From contig CAMFBH010000017.1 in NCBI GenBank assembly GCA_945948515.1, positions 1 through 40,890 on the forward strand: a DNA stretch of 40,890 bases, given 5' to 3'. This document shows, piece after piece, positions 30,923 through 40,026 of this stretch. The translations under genes and the position numbers were made by a program. The notes under the pieces were generated by a model that was given only the letters and a program-made list of their open reading frames with translations, had not been told where the DNA came from and did not search any database. Position 1 is the first letter of the stretch. The number at the start of each line of letters is the position of its first letter. The DNA is from an uncultured Clostridia bacterium (lineage in GTDB: Bacteria > Bacillota > Clostridia > Oscillospirales > Acutalibacteraceae).

Positions 30923-33391
30923 ATGGAGAGAATTAATCTTAACGGAAAATGGACTCTTTTTGATGTAAATAAAAAATATTGCTGTGATGCAACTGTTCCG
31001 GGAACGAATTATTTTGCTTTAATGGAGCAGGGAATTATACCCGACCCGTTTTATAAAACAAATGAAAAGGATGTTCAGTGGGTCGGCAGGGAAGATTGGT
31101 ATTTTAAACGGAAATTTGAAGTATCAGAAGATGCTTTGAATTATGATAATGTTTTTTTGGTATGCAATGAGCTTGATACGCTTTGCGATATCTATATAAA
31201 CGGTAAAAAAGCAGGCTCGGCAAATAATGCTCATATAGCTTATGAATTTGATGTAAAGGAATTTCTGAATGAGGGTGCAAACGAAATAGAAATTCTGTTT
31301 CATTCTCCTGTTGATTACAGCGAAGATCTTCAAAAAGAAAAGCCTCTTCCGAATAATCCCAACGGAACAAACGGTATTTCATACATAAGAAAGCCTGCCT
31401 GCCATTTCGGCTGGGATTGGGGAATTTCACTTCCGTTTTCGGGAATTACCGGCGATATAGAGATTTGTGCGTTTAATTCAAGAATTACATCTCTCAGCGT
31501 TGAACAGGAAATTAAAGACGAAAAAGCAGTTTTAAAAATTAGAACCGAAACCCAAGGTAAATGTGAAGTTAACGGAGAGCTTGTTTGTCCTAATGGAAGT
31601 AAAATTTCGTTTAATTCCGATAATGCAGAGGTTGTTATAGAAAATCCCGAGCTTTGGACAATCCGTGAGCTTTCCGGAAAAGAAAATCAGCCGCTCTACA
31701 CGGTTACTGTTTCCTGTGAGGAAAACAGTAAAAGTAAAAAAATAGGAATAAGAACTCTCGAGCTTAGAAGAAATAAAGATGAATTCGGCTCGGAATTCAG
31801 GTTTTATTTGAACGGTGTTCCGTTGTTTGCAAAGGGCGCAAACTGGATACCTCCCGATGCCGTTGTTGATAGATACGACACCTCCGTTCTTGAATATTAT
31901 ATTGACTGCGCGCTTAACGCAAATTTCAATATGATAAGAGTTTGGGGCGGTGGCAAGTACGAGAGTGAAGAATTTTATAATATGTGCGATGAAAAGGGAA
32001 TACTTGTTTGGCAGGATTTCTGCTATGCCTGCCTAATGTATCCGTTTTATGAAAAGGATTTCCTTGAAAACTGTTTAGCGGAAGCGAGGCAGACTATACT
32101 TCGCCTTAAAGACCATGCGAGCCTTGCGCTTTTGTGCGGAAACAACGAGATTGAAACAATGTATTCCTATTTGCCGGAGAATTCTAAGCTTGTTAAATGG
32201 TATAAAAAATACTTCTACGAAATTCTTTTTGACGAGGTAAACACGCTTGCTCCGTCTGTTTCATATATTCCTACCTCTCCGATTGGCTCATCATTCAGAA
32301 AAGGCGTTACAGGAGATGCTCACGGCGACACGCATATGTGGAATGTTTGGCACGGTCAGAAAAAGCTTAAGTATTACAGAAAGCGACCGAGCCGTTTTTG
32401 CAGCGAATTCGGTCTTGAATCCTTGCCGTGCGTTGATGCAATTAAAATGTTTGCCGATGACCGAGACCTCTCGCTTGAAAGCGAGGTGTTTCTTGCACAT
32501 CAAAAATGCAAGGGCGGTAATGCCAAAATGCTCTATTATCTTTTAGAGAGATATAATGAGCCGAAAACCTTTTCCGACACGGTTTATCTTACAGGTCTTG
32601 TCCAAAAAAACTGCATTGAAGATGCAACCGAATTTTGGCGCAGAAGCAGAAAACGCTGTGCAGGCTCACTTTTTTGGCAGTATAATGATAACTGGTATGC
32701 TCCTTCATGGTCGGCGGTGGATTATTCGGGAAAATGGAAGCCGCTTATGTATGCCGCAAAGCACTTTTTTGAGCCTGTTTGCGTAAGCATTAACGAAAGC
32801 TCGGAAAATTTTGAGGTTTTCACCATTAACGATACCCAAAACAGTCTTGATGTTAAGCTGAAGATTTCTCTGTGTAAATTCAGCGGAGAAAGGCTTTTTG
32901 AAAAAACTGTAAGCGGCTGTGCTAAAGCGCTTTCTTCTCAAAGAGTATTTTCGAAAGGTATTAAGGGATTTGACAAAAGAAATTTATATTTGTGTGTTGA
33001 TATGATTTCTAACGGTAAGGTTATCAGCAGAAGAACAAAAACCTTTATCCCCGATAAAAAGCTATCTCTTCCAAAAGCACAAATTAATATTGAAAAGAGC
33101 TTTAATGACGGAATTCTTGCAATCAGCCTTGAAAGCTCAGTCTATTGCAAGGATGTTTTTCTGAATTGTGAGGGAGTTTCAAAGCCCTTGAGTGATAACT
33201 GCTTTGATTTACTTCCGAATGAAAGAAAAACTGTTTATGTTGAGTGCGAAAACGAAAATGTAAATATTGAGTGTAAAACTCTCGGTAATGTTGAATATAA
33301 GGGAACAAATGCACAGGCGAAGGCTTACCGTGCAAAATTCTTCATTAAGCCCGAGAATATTGCAAACACATTTTGGTACACAATTAATTAA
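30923..33391 (+). CDS. GH2 beta-mannosidase
   Basis: This intracellular glycoside hydrolase family 2 enzyme cleaves terminal beta-mannose from mannan oligosaccharides or N-glycan cores. It has 822 residues. The N-terminal jelly-roll sugar-binding domain (about 1-185) includes 'GREDWYFKRKF' and 'CHFGWDWG', the latter typical of beta-mannosidases. An Ig-like domain (about 190-275) follows, then the TIM barrel with 'NMIRVWGGGKYE', the acid/base E409 in 'CGNNE' and the nucleophile E495 in 'RFCSEFG'. C-terminal beta domains fill 600-822. There is no signal peptide. GAGAGGG precedes the ATG. No mannan transporter lies next to it. Confidence 0.95.
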   Translation: MERINLNGKWTLFDVNKKYCCDATVPGTNYFALMEQGIIPDPFYKTNEKDVQWVGREDWYFKRKFEVSEDALNYDNVFLVCNELDTLCDIYINGKKAGSANNAHIAYEFDVKEFLNEGANEIEILFHSPVDYSEDLQKEKPLPNNPNGTNGISYIRKPACHFGWDWGISLPFSGITGDIEICAFNSRITSLSVEQEIKDEKAVLKIRTETQGKCEVNGELVCPNGSKISFNSDNAEVVIENPELWTIRELSGKENQPLYTVTVSCEENSKSKKIGIRTLELRRNKDEFGSEFRFYLNGVPLFAKGANWIPPDAVVDRYDTSVLEYYIDCALNANFNMIRVWGGGKYESEEFYNMCDEKGILVWQDFCYACLMYPFYEKDFLENCLAEARQTILRLKDHASLALLCGNNEIETMYSYLPENSKLVKWYKKYFYEILFDEVNTLAPSVSYIPTSPIGSSFRKGVTGDAHGDTHMWNVWHGQKKLKYYRKRPSRFCSEFGLESLPCVDAIKMFADDRDLSLESEVFLAHQKCKGGNAKMLYYLLERYNEPKTFSDTVYLTGLVQKNCIEDATEFWRRSRKRCAGSLFWQYNDNWYAPSWSAVDYSGKWKPLMYAAKHFFEPVCVSINESSENFEVFTINDTQNSLDVKLKISLCKFSGERLFEKTVSGCAKALSSQRVFSKGIKGFDKRNLYLCVDMISNGKVISRRTKTFIPDKKLSLPKAQINIEKSFNDGILAISLESSVYCKDVFLNCEGVSKPLSDNCFDLLPNERKTVYVECENENVNIECKTLGNVEYKGTNAQAKAYRAKFFIKPENIANTFWYTIN

Positions 33392-33392
33392 T

Positions 33393-33430
33393 AAAAAGGT
33401 TCTGACTTACTTTTAAGTCAGAACCTTTTT
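33393..33430. terminator. Bidirectional terminator between GH2 and the small lipoprotein
   Basis: AAAAAGGTTCTGACTTA (33393-33409) pairs perfectly with TAAGTCAGAACCTTTTT (33414-33430), a 17-bp stem with A and T runs that serves both convergent genes. Confidence 0.92.
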
Positions 33431-33434
33431 CCTT

Positions 33435-33743
33435 TTAACCAACCGCGTCTTTAACTGCATTTCCCGAATCTTTAATCGCATTTCCGACTCCGTCAGCAAC
33501 ATCATCAACTGCCTGACCGGCATCCGATACAGCCTCGCTTGCGTTGTCGGCAACATTATTTGCAGCATTGCTTGCATCTGTCATTGCCTCGTTATCATAG
33601 TTTGTTGTATCGTTTTCGATTGCCGCATTAGTGGTGGTTGTTGTGTCGCTTGTAGTTTCATTGTTATTGCTATCGCCTGTGCAAGCGGCGAATACGGCAC
33701 AAATAGCAACCGCCAATGCAATTAAAATCAAAGATTTTTTCAT
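33435..33743 (-). CDS. Small lipoprotein with amphipathic helical repeats
   Basis: This 102-residue product has a lipoprotein signal (lipobox 'VFAAC', Cys21), a Thr/Asn/Asp-rich low-complexity spacer (about 22-52) and a C-terminal helix of near 11-residue periodicity rich in Ala, Asp and Val ('DASNAANNVADNASEAVSD', then 'AGQAVDDVADGVGNAIKD'). Such repeats resemble LEA-like or apolipoprotein-like amphipathic helices. I do not know its function. GGAG lies before the ATG. It is transcribed in the same direction as the ypeB gene upstream, with a 60-base gap, so it may share the ypeB transcript and act at the spore or cell surface. Confidence 0.75.
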   Translation of the reverse strand: MKKSLILIALAVAICAVFAACTGDSNNNETTSDTTTTTNAAIENDTTNYDNEAMTDASNAANNVADNASEAVSDAGQAVDDVADGVGNAIKDSGNAVKDAVG

Positions 33744-33803
33744 TTTTTAATCTCCTTTATTTGATTTCATTTCTATTCTTTCAATAATTCCGTGATTTAT
33801 ACA

Positions 33804-35135
33804 TTATTTTGTTAATGTTCCGTTGTCGCTGTAAAGAAGAAGCATAATATCCTCTTCTTCACCGTCCTTGGCGTTTATATAAACAAGAACCTCATCGCCT
33901 GTTTTTTTGCTTTTGCAGTGAATTTCAAAGCAAAGCTTTTCTGTTCCGTCTTCCTTTGGAATAACGCACAGTCTGCCGTCAATCGCTTCAAGTGACGGTG
34001 ATATTTTTTTAAGTGCGGTATTGTAATCAATACCCGGAACGGTATCGGTTCTTGTGTAGTGATTTGTTAAATATCCGGCACATTCAAGAGTAACAACCTT
34101 GCCGTTACTCATATTAACTCCAACCTTAATTAAATCGGGATAAAACATAATTCCCATATCACTGTAAGAAAAGTTAATAAGGCAGATGTTGTTTGAAATT
34201 GAGTAATATGAGTTTGCCATTCCGGTGTAGCCGTTTTCGTCAAGAAAATTCTGAGCCTGACCGATTGCAATTTCGCTTGTTATCTTTTGTTCATTAACCT
34301 TTCCGCCGTAAAGCAGATAGCAAATTCTGCATCCCTGTTTTGTTATTGCAATAGTTGAGTGACCGTAGTTAAAAACATAGCAGGGGATTTTTGAGGCCTC
34401 CTCACCGGAATAGGTGAGCTTGTCTGCGTTAACACCTAAAATTTGGGATGCCTTTTCCTTTGCCTGCTCCATTGTCACATACTGCTCGTTTTTTGTTACA
34501 AGAGCCTCCTTGTTCAAAACGGCATCTGCAAACGGACCGTCATAAAGCAGGGTGGGATAGTCTTTAAAGGTTTCTTCGGATTGTGTAAAGTCGTTTGAAA
34601 TTCCCGCAACGCTGAGATTGCTCTGTGTGTTTTTAACCTTTCTGTCGGTTATTTTTGCACCGTTATTGCATTGGCTCACCATTTGCGAAACTGCGCTTGA
34701 AAACTTCTTGGAATAATTTAAAAGCGTTGAAAGATTTTTTGCCTCTTCCTCACTTATTTCTTCACCGCTTGAAAGCTTGTTTCCGAGATATGAGGCGTAG
34801 TCGGCGCTTTGAGATAAAAATTTATAAGTGTTTTGCAGATTCATTTGGCTTATCGGAAGCCTTGATAAAGCTTCCTTTGCCGTTGTGCATTCCGAGTATA
34901 AATCGCGGCTGAGCTCGTAAAGCATTGTTCCCGAATTACTGTAAACGCTTTTTGTTAAATTTGTTTCAATAGAGCCCAAGCTTTCATCTAATTCAAGCAG
35001 GCTTTGTCTGTAATTGTTTTCAAGCTTTTGCTTGTATTCTCTTGCATAAACATAATTACTTATGCCGAAAACCGTAATAATCAGAAGAAATGCGAAAGCA
35101 AAGGATGCACTTCTGATATAACCTCTTTTTGTCAT
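33804..35135 (-). CDS. ypeB: Germination protein YpeB
   Basis: YpeB is an inner-membrane-anchored spore protein that stabilises the cortex-lytic enzyme SleB. This 443-residue protein has an N-terminal signal anchor (about 12-31), a coiled helical region (about 35-190, 'LDESLGSIETNLTKSVYSNSG') and C-terminal PepSY-like repeats (about 215-440, with 'YVTMEQAKEKASQILGV' and 'TSEIAIGQAQNFLDENGY'). The length and domain order match the family (about 450). In Bacillus it follows sleB in one operon; here no sleB lies upstream, where proB is divergent. CGGAGGT precedes the ATG. A candidate SigF/SigG-type promoter lies at 35153-35182. Confidence 0.92.
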   Translation of the reverse strand: MTKRGYIRSASFAFAFLLIITVFGISNYVYAREYKQKLENNYRQSLLELDESLGSIETNLTKSVYSNSGTMLYELSRDLYSECTTAKEALSRLPISQMNLQNTYKFLSQSADYASYLGNKLSSGEEISEEEAKNLSTLLNYSKKFSSAVSQMVSQCNNGAKITDRKVKNTQSNLSVAGISNDFTQSEETFKDYPTLLYDGPFADAVLNKEALVTKNEQYVTMEQAKEKASQILGVNADKLTYSGEEASKIPCYVFNYGHSTIAITKQGCRICYLLYGGKVNEQKITSEIAIGQAQNFLDENGYTGMANSYYSISNNICLINFSYSDMGIMFYPDLIKVGVNMSNGKVVTLECAGYLTNHYTRTDTVPGIDYNTALKKISPSLEAIDGRLCVIPKEDGTEKLCFEIHCKSKKTGDEVLVYINAKDGEEEDIMLLLYSDNGTLTK

Positions 35136-35152
35136 AAAATTACCTCCGAGGT

Positions 35153-35182
35153 CATTATTGCCTGTTTTTTCATTTTAATGCA
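35153..35182 (-). promoter_or_regulatory. Candidate SigF/SigG-type forespore promoter for ypeB
   Basis: On the minus strand TGCATT (35182-35177) and CAATAATG (35160-35153) are spaced by about 16 bases, similar to forespore sigma consensus (TGxATA then CATAATA-like). Spore timing would suit ypeB. The match is loose. Confidence 0.35.
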
Positions 35183-35251
35183 AAAAAATATTTTATTTCA
35201 TAAGAATATATGTTATACTGTAAATTGATTATGTTTACGGAGAATAGTATT

Positions 35252-36046
35252 ATGGAGCTTGTTAAAAATAAAAGGATTGTTATTAAGGTTGGAACATCAA
35301 GCCTTACATATTCAACAGGAAAAACAAATATTGCGGGAATGGCAAAGCTCGTTTCTGTCATATCCGATTTAAAAAATATGGGCAATGATGTTGTTCTCAT
35401 TTCAAGCGGAGCGGTAGGAATAGGGCTTTCAAAACTCGGAATTAAAGAAAAGCCAACCGCCGTGCCTCCGCTTCAAGCCGCCGCTGCAATAGGTCAGTGT
35501 GAGCTTATGTTTTTGTATGACAAATTCTTTTCCGAGTATGATTACTTGGTAGCCCAAATGCTTTTAACAACCGAGGATGTTCAAAATCCCGAAAGCAGAA
35601 GCCATCTTATAAATTCCTTTAATCAGCTTCTTGAATACGGAGCGGTTCCGATAGTAAATGAAAACGACCCTGTTTCGGTAGATGAGCTTGTTAACGGAGA
35701 TAACGATTATTTAAGCGCAATTGTTGCAACGCTGATTAATGCGGATATGCTGATTCTCTTAACCGATAAGGACGGAATGTACACCAAAAACCCCGAAGAG
35801 CACAGCGATGCCGTGTTAATTCACGATGTTTATGAGATAAATGATGAAATACGCGCAATAGCGGGCGGAGCCTCTTCAAAGGGTACGGGCGGATTTGTAA
35901 CAAAGGTTAAAGCCGCCGAACTTGCGTGTGAAAACGGAATTGAAACATTTGTTATGAACGGTGAAAAGCCAACGGCAATTTATAAGCTTCTTGCAGGAGA
36001 AAAAATAGGAACTCGCTTTGCACCGAAAGGAGAAAGAAATGCTTGA
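35252..36046 (+). CDS. proB: Glutamate 5-kinase ProB
   Basis: ProB is the first enzyme of proline biosynthesis; it phosphorylates glutamate with ATP. It is an amino-acid kinase fold of 264 residues, without the C-terminal PUA domain found in Escherichia coli ProB. Visible motifs are 'RIVIKVGTSSLT' (phosphate loop Lys), 'VVLISSGAVGIGL', 'IPIVNENDPVS'-type 'VPIVNENDPVSVDEL' and 'GTGGFVTKVKAAELA'. An upstream in-frame ATG at 35210 exists, but the site ACGGAGA (about 35238-35243) sets the start at 35252. A TATACT -10 is at 35214-35219. It overlaps proA by 8 bases. Confidence 0.96.
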   Translation: MELVKNKRIVIKVGTSSLTYSTGKTNIAGMAKLVSVISDLKNMGNDVVLISSGAVGIGLSKLGIKEKPTAVPPLQAAAAIGQCELMFLYDKFFSEYDYLVAQMLLTTEDVQNPESRSHLINSFNQLLEYGAVPIVNENDPVSVDELVNGDNDYLSAIVATLINADMLILLTDKDGMYTKNPEEHSDAVLIHDVYEINDEIRAIAGGASSKGTGGFVTKVKAAELACENGIETFVMNGEKPTAIYKLLAGEKIGTRFAPKGERNA

Positions 36047-37274
36047 TTTGGCAATAAGGGCGCAAAAGGCTAAGGATTTTTTATCAACAGTAACAACCAA
36101 TCAGAAAAATGATGCGCTCAAGGAAATTGCAAAGGAATTGCTTAACAGAAGCGGCGAAATTATTGAAGCAAATAAAAAGGATATTGAAAACGGAAAAGCC
36201 GCAGGCTTGAACGACGGCTTGATCGACCGCCTTACTCTTAACGAAGAAAGAATAATCCAAATCTCAAATAGCGTTCTTGATGTTGTTATGCTTGATGATC
36301 CTTGCGGTATGGTTGTTTCAAGCACAACTCATTCAAACGGAATGGAAATCAAAAAAATCACCGTTCCGATTGGAGTTATCGGAATAATCTATGAGGCAAG
36401 ACCGAATGTTACGGCAGATGCCGCGGTGCTTTGTCTTAAAAGCGGTAACGCGGTAATTCTCAGAGGCGGAAAGGAAGCAATTAATTCAAATATCGTTATT
36501 TCCGAAATAATGAGAGATGCCGTTGAAAAGGCAGGCTTTCCTAAAGATGTTATTCAGCTTGTTAAGGACACAAGCAGGGAATCTGCAAATCAAATGATGA
36601 AGCTCAATTCATATCTTGATTGCCTCATTCCTCGAGGAAGCGCAGGGCTTATCAAAAGCGTTGTTGAAAATTCAACCGTTCCTGTTATTGAAACAGGCTC
36701 GGGTAATTGCCATATATTTATAGACGAGAGCGCCGATATTGAAATGGCGGCAAATATCGTTTACAACGCAAAAACGCAAAGAATAAGCGTTTGTAATGCG
36801 TGCGAAAGCCTTGTTATCCACAGCAAAATTCTTGATAAGGCTATGCCGATAATAAAAAAAGCACTTGATAAAAAGAATGTTGAAATCAGAGCAGATGAAA
36901 GAGCATTCAATACCTGTGAAGGATTGAAGAGGGCTTCAGAGCAGGATTTTGCCGAGGAGTATCTTGATTATATTATTAGCGTAAAAACCGTTGATTCTCT
37001 TGATGAGGCAATAAATCATATAAATAAATATTCAACCGGTCACAGCGAAGCAATCATAACCCAAAGCGAAGAAAATGCAAAAGAATTTATGCAAAGAATA
37101 GACAGCTCTTCGGTGTATGTGAATGCTTCAACAAGATTTACCGACGGCGGTGAATTCGGTCTCGGAGCGGAAATAGGGATATCAACCCAAAAACTCCACG
37201 CAAGAGGTCCGATGGGACTGCGTGAATTAACAACAACAAAGTATTTAATTTTCGGAAACGGTCAGGTCAGATAA
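36039..37274 (+). CDS. proA: Gamma-glutamyl phosphate reductase ProA
   Basis: ProA reduces gamma-glutamyl phosphate to glutamate semialdehyde with NADPH, the second step of proline synthesis. It is an aldehyde dehydrogenase-like protein of 411 residues. Signatures are 'PIGVIGIIYEARPNVTADAA', 'KSGNAVILRGGKEAI', the catalytic Cys in 'RISVCNACESLV' and 'SSVYVNASTRFTDGGEFGLGAEIGIST', matching the PROSITE ProA pattern region. The ATG at 36039 has AAAGGAG upstream; a longer frame from 36018 is less likely. proC is not in the window. The next gene begins directly after the stop codon. Confidence 0.96.
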   Translation: MLDLAIRAQKAKDFLSTVTTNQKNDALKEIAKELLNRSGEIIEANKKDIENGKAAGLNDGLIDRLTLNEERIIQISNSVLDVVMLDDPCGMVVSSTTHSNGMEIKKITVPIGVIGIIYEARPNVTADAAVLCLKSGNAVILRGGKEAINSNIVISEIMRDAVEKAGFPKDVIQLVKDTSRESANQMMKLNSYLDCLIPRGSAGLIKSVVENSTVPVIETGSGNCHIFIDESADIEMAANIVYNAKTQRISVCNACESLVIHSKILDKAMPIIKKALDKKNVEIRADERAFNTCEGLKRASEQDFAEEYLDYIISVKTVDSLDEAINHINKYSTGHSEAIITQSEENAKEFMQRIDSSSVYVNASTRFTDGGEFGLGAEIGISTQKLHARGPMGLRELTTTKYLIFGNGQVR

Positions 37275-38465
37275 ATGGAAAGGCAAAGAGCAAGAAAAAG
37301 AAAAAAGAAAAAATCAAAGATTTTTCCTTATGTGATGCTGTTTCTTGTTGTTGCAGCAGTAAGCTTTGCGGTGGCGATAAAGCTTTTTAATCCGGATATG
37401 AAGCTTTTCTCCCGTGAAAGCGATGAGAATGTTAAGTCTCCGAGTGTTGTAGCAACAGAAGCAACAACAGGGGATTATACATATATTCCGATTGAAGAAT
37501 TTTCAAATGACACAGAGCGCCAGGGAAACAGAGTAGGCAATTTGCTTTCTCAGGCAGGAGGTAGAGTTGTAAACGACGGAACAACAATATTTGTCTCTGT
37601 TGAGGGAGAGGGTATATTCACACTTAATCCCGTAACGGAAACGGGAAGCACCGTTTCTTTTACGGCAAGCATTCCGTCATCTGATTTTAAAAATCTTAAT
37701 GCGATAGACGGATATATTTATTTTACTGATTCTTTAACATCTGTTCTTTACAGGGCAAAGAGCGATTCTTCCGAGGCGGAAAAAGTGGCCGACGATATAG
37801 GCTTTTGCTATGTTTATGATAAAACCATCTATTTTGTTTCGGCTGATAAAGCTCAAATAGGAATAATTTCTGTTGACGACCTCTCAAAAAAGGTTCTTTA
37901 CCGCGCAGAAAGCTCAAGTGCGCTTTGCTTTTGCGGAATTTCAAGCAGCAGAGTATTTTTTACATCAACCGATGTTTCCGGCATAGTGGAATATCTTACA
38001 GTCAATGTAACCGATTCCAACGATTTGGGCATTTTTAGGGAAAAATCAAATCCGTATGAAATAATGAATCTTCAGCTTGAAGCGGGATTTATGTATTTTT
38101 GCAGAGCAAGTGCGTCGGGCGGATATGAGCTTTGCAGACAGAAGATAGGAAGCGCAAATGTTGTTTCGCTTGCAGACGGAGTAAGTCCGGAATATGCTGT
38201 TATTTCTAAAGACCGCTGTTATTATTCGTATTTCGATTCAAACAGCTTGATTGTTAGAGAGCTGAATATGAATTCAAGCTCGAAAAAAACCATGCTTAGA
38301 GTTGATAATGCAGATGTTAACACATCAATGCAGTATGCAAGCACATATATTATTGCAATAGGAAATTTAAATACCTCGCAGAAGATTTGCCGTGCAACAA
38401 GCATCTATACGGCTTCAAATGTAGTTATGGGCTATAATTTTGATGAAAAGTGTTGGAAATATTAG
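37275..38465 (+). CDS. Membrane-anchored DUF5050-like protein (six-bladed beta-propeller type)
   Basis: This 396-residue protein has a very basic N terminus (residues 1-15), one TM helix (about 17-36) and a large outer domain. The outer part has repeats of the DUF5050/LDL-receptor YWTD-like type: 'NAIDGYIYFTDSLTSVLYRAKSD', 'FCYVYDKTIYFVSAD', 'CGISSSRVFFTSTD' and 'GFMYFCRASASGGYELCR'. A beta-propeller is likely. The function is unknown; it may sense or bind the cell wall. The ATG follows the proA stop with no gap, so it is translationally coupled, and the flippase gene follows 20 bases later. Confidence 0.75.
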   Translation: MERQRARKRKKKKSKIFPYVMLFLVVAAVSFAVAIKLFNPDMKLFSRESDENVKSPSVVATEATTGDYTYIPIEEFSNDTERQGNRVGNLLSQAGGRVVNDGTTIFVSVEGEGIFTLNPVTETGSTVSFTASIPSSDFKNLNAIDGYIYFTDSLTSVLYRAKSDSSEAEKVADDIGFCYVYDKTIYFVSADKAQIGIISVDDLSKKVLYRAESSSALCFCGISSSRVFFTSTDVSGIVEYLTVNVTDSNDLGIFREKSNPYEIMNLQLEAGFMYFCRASASGGYELCRQKIGSANVVSLADGVSPEYAVISKDRCYYSYFDSNSLIVRELNMNSSSKKTMLRVDNADVNTSMQYASTYIIAIGNLNTSQKICRATSIYTASNVVMGYNFDEKCWKY

Positions 38466-38485
38466 TTTTGAAAGGTTGTTATTGA

Positions 38486-39910
38486 ATGGATAAGTACAAA
38501 AAGCTTGCCGCCAATACATTAATATTTGCAGTCGGTAGTTTTTCTTCAAAAATACTTTCTTTTTTGCTGATGCCGTATATAACCAGAATAATGGGAACAG
38601 GCGATTACGGTTCAGCAGACCTTGTTCAGCAAACTGCAAATGTTATAATACCTATCGTAACTCTTACCATTGCAAGTGCCGCCTTGAGATTTGCACTTGA
38701 TAAAAATGAGAATAAAGCGGATGTCCTTTCAACAGGCATACAGATAACTCTTGCAGGCTTTGCGGCTTTTTTGCTTTTTGCATATCCTCTCAGTAAATTA
38801 ACTATTAACGATTTTTCTTTCGGAGAATATATCGGGCTCATTTATATTTTTGTTTTTACAAGCTCAATGAGACTGTTGCTCCAACAGTTTGTAAGGGGTA
38901 ATTCTCAGGTAATGCTGTTTTCGGTTGACGGAATTATTGCAACTGCAACAACTCTCGGCTTCACAATTCTTTATTTGAGCGTTTTCAAATGGGGAGTAAA
39001 CGGCTATATTTTTGCAATTATTTCCTCCGATTTGTGTTCATGCCTTTTCCTTTTTGTTTTCGGAAAGCTTTATCGCTATATTAAGTTTAAAAATATATCC
39101 AAAACAACAAGGCGGGAAATGATAAAATATTCCGTTCCGCTTATTCCAACAACTATTTTGTGGTGGATTATTAATGTTTCCGACAGATATATGGTAACAT
39201 ATTTTAACGGCGTTTCTTCAAACGGACTTTATACCGCGGCATCTAAAATACCGAATTTTGTAACTCTTTTCAGCACTATTTTTGTTGACGCATGGCAGCT
39301 TTCGGCGGTTGATGAGTACGATAGTGAGGATAGGGCGGAATTCTTCTCAAAGGTTTTCAAGGTTTATTGTGCAGGAATATTCACCGTTTCGTCAGCACTT
39401 ATCTTTACTTGCAGAATTTTCACAAAAATACTCGTTTCAAAAGAGTATTTTGATTCATGGCAGTATGTTCCCGTGCTTATTATCGGAACTGCATTTTCGT
39501 GCCTTGTTAATTTCCTTGCAAGCGTTTATATCGCCGAAAAAAAGAGCGTTATGGCAATGGTTACCGCAGCCGCCGGTGCAATAACAAATATTATTTTGAA
39601 TTTAGTTCTTATTCCGTATGCAGGTCCGAACGGAGCGGCGATTGCAACGCTGATTGCATTTATGGTTGTTTTTGTGACCCGTGCAAAGAACACAAGAAAG
39701 TATGTTAAGTTTGATCTTTCGCTTTTCCGCCTTATCGGCTCTGTTCTTATAATAAGTGTGCAAACTGCCGTTATTCTGTGCGTTGAGCACCTTGGAATTG
39801 TTTACGGCGTTGAAGCGGCACTGTTCTGCATAATGCTCGCTTTTAATGCAAAGCCGCTTGTGGAAATGGCAAAAACTCTTGTTTCAAAATTCATAAAGAA
39901 AAATATTTAA
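38486..39910 (+). CDS. Polysaccharide flippase (Wzx/MVF type, MOP superfamily)
   Basis: This 474-residue integral membrane protein with about 14 TM helices belongs to the polysaccharide transport branch of the MOP superfamily and should flip lipid-linked oligosaccharides across the membrane. 'ANTLIFAVGSFSSKILSFLLMPYITRIMGTGDYG' at the N terminus is the typical opening, and 'SVPLIPTTILWWIINVSDRYMV' the central repeat start. AAAGG precedes the ATG. No glycosyltransferases are next to it, so its substrate is unknown. Wzx-type and SpoVB-type proteins are hard to separate, but this one lacks the longer SpoVB length (about 520). Confidence 0.92.
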   Translation: MDKYKKLAANTLIFAVGSFSSKILSFLLMPYITRIMGTGDYGSADLVQQTANVIIPIVTLTIASAALRFALDKNENKADVLSTGIQITLAGFAAFLLFAYPLSKLTINDFSFGEYIGLIYIFVFTSSMRLLLQQFVRGNSQVMLFSVDGIIATATTLGFTILYLSVFKWGVNGYIFAIISSDLCSCLFLFVFGKLYRYIKFKNISKTTRREMIKYSVPLIPTTILWWIINVSDRYMVTYFNGVSSNGLYTAASKIPNFVTLFSTIFVDAWQLSAVDEYDSEDRAEFFSKVFKVYCAGIFTVSSALIFTCRIFTKILVSKEYFDSWQYVPVLIIGTAFSCLVNFLASVYIAEKKSVMAMVTAAAGAITNIILNLVLIPYAGPNGAAIATLIAFMVVFVTRAKNTRKYVKFDLSLFRLIGSVLIISVQTAVILCVEHLGIVYGVEAALFCIMLAFNAKPLVEMAKTLVSKFIKKNI

Positions 39911-39941
39911 CACTGTTTTTTAATATATTTACCTGTTACTG

Positions 39942-39970
39942 TTGCAAAATCTGTTAAATTAGTATATAAT
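39942..39970 (+). promoter_or_regulatory. SigA-type promoter of the glycogen phosphorylase gene
   Basis: TTGCAA (39942-39947) and TATAAT (39965-39970) are spaced by 17 bp, with GGAGG before the ATG at 40027. Confidence 0.75.
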
Positions 39971-40026
39971 GTACAAAAGTTGTTGGAATTTATTCGATTT
40001 TAATAAAAAATTTGGAGGATTTATAT

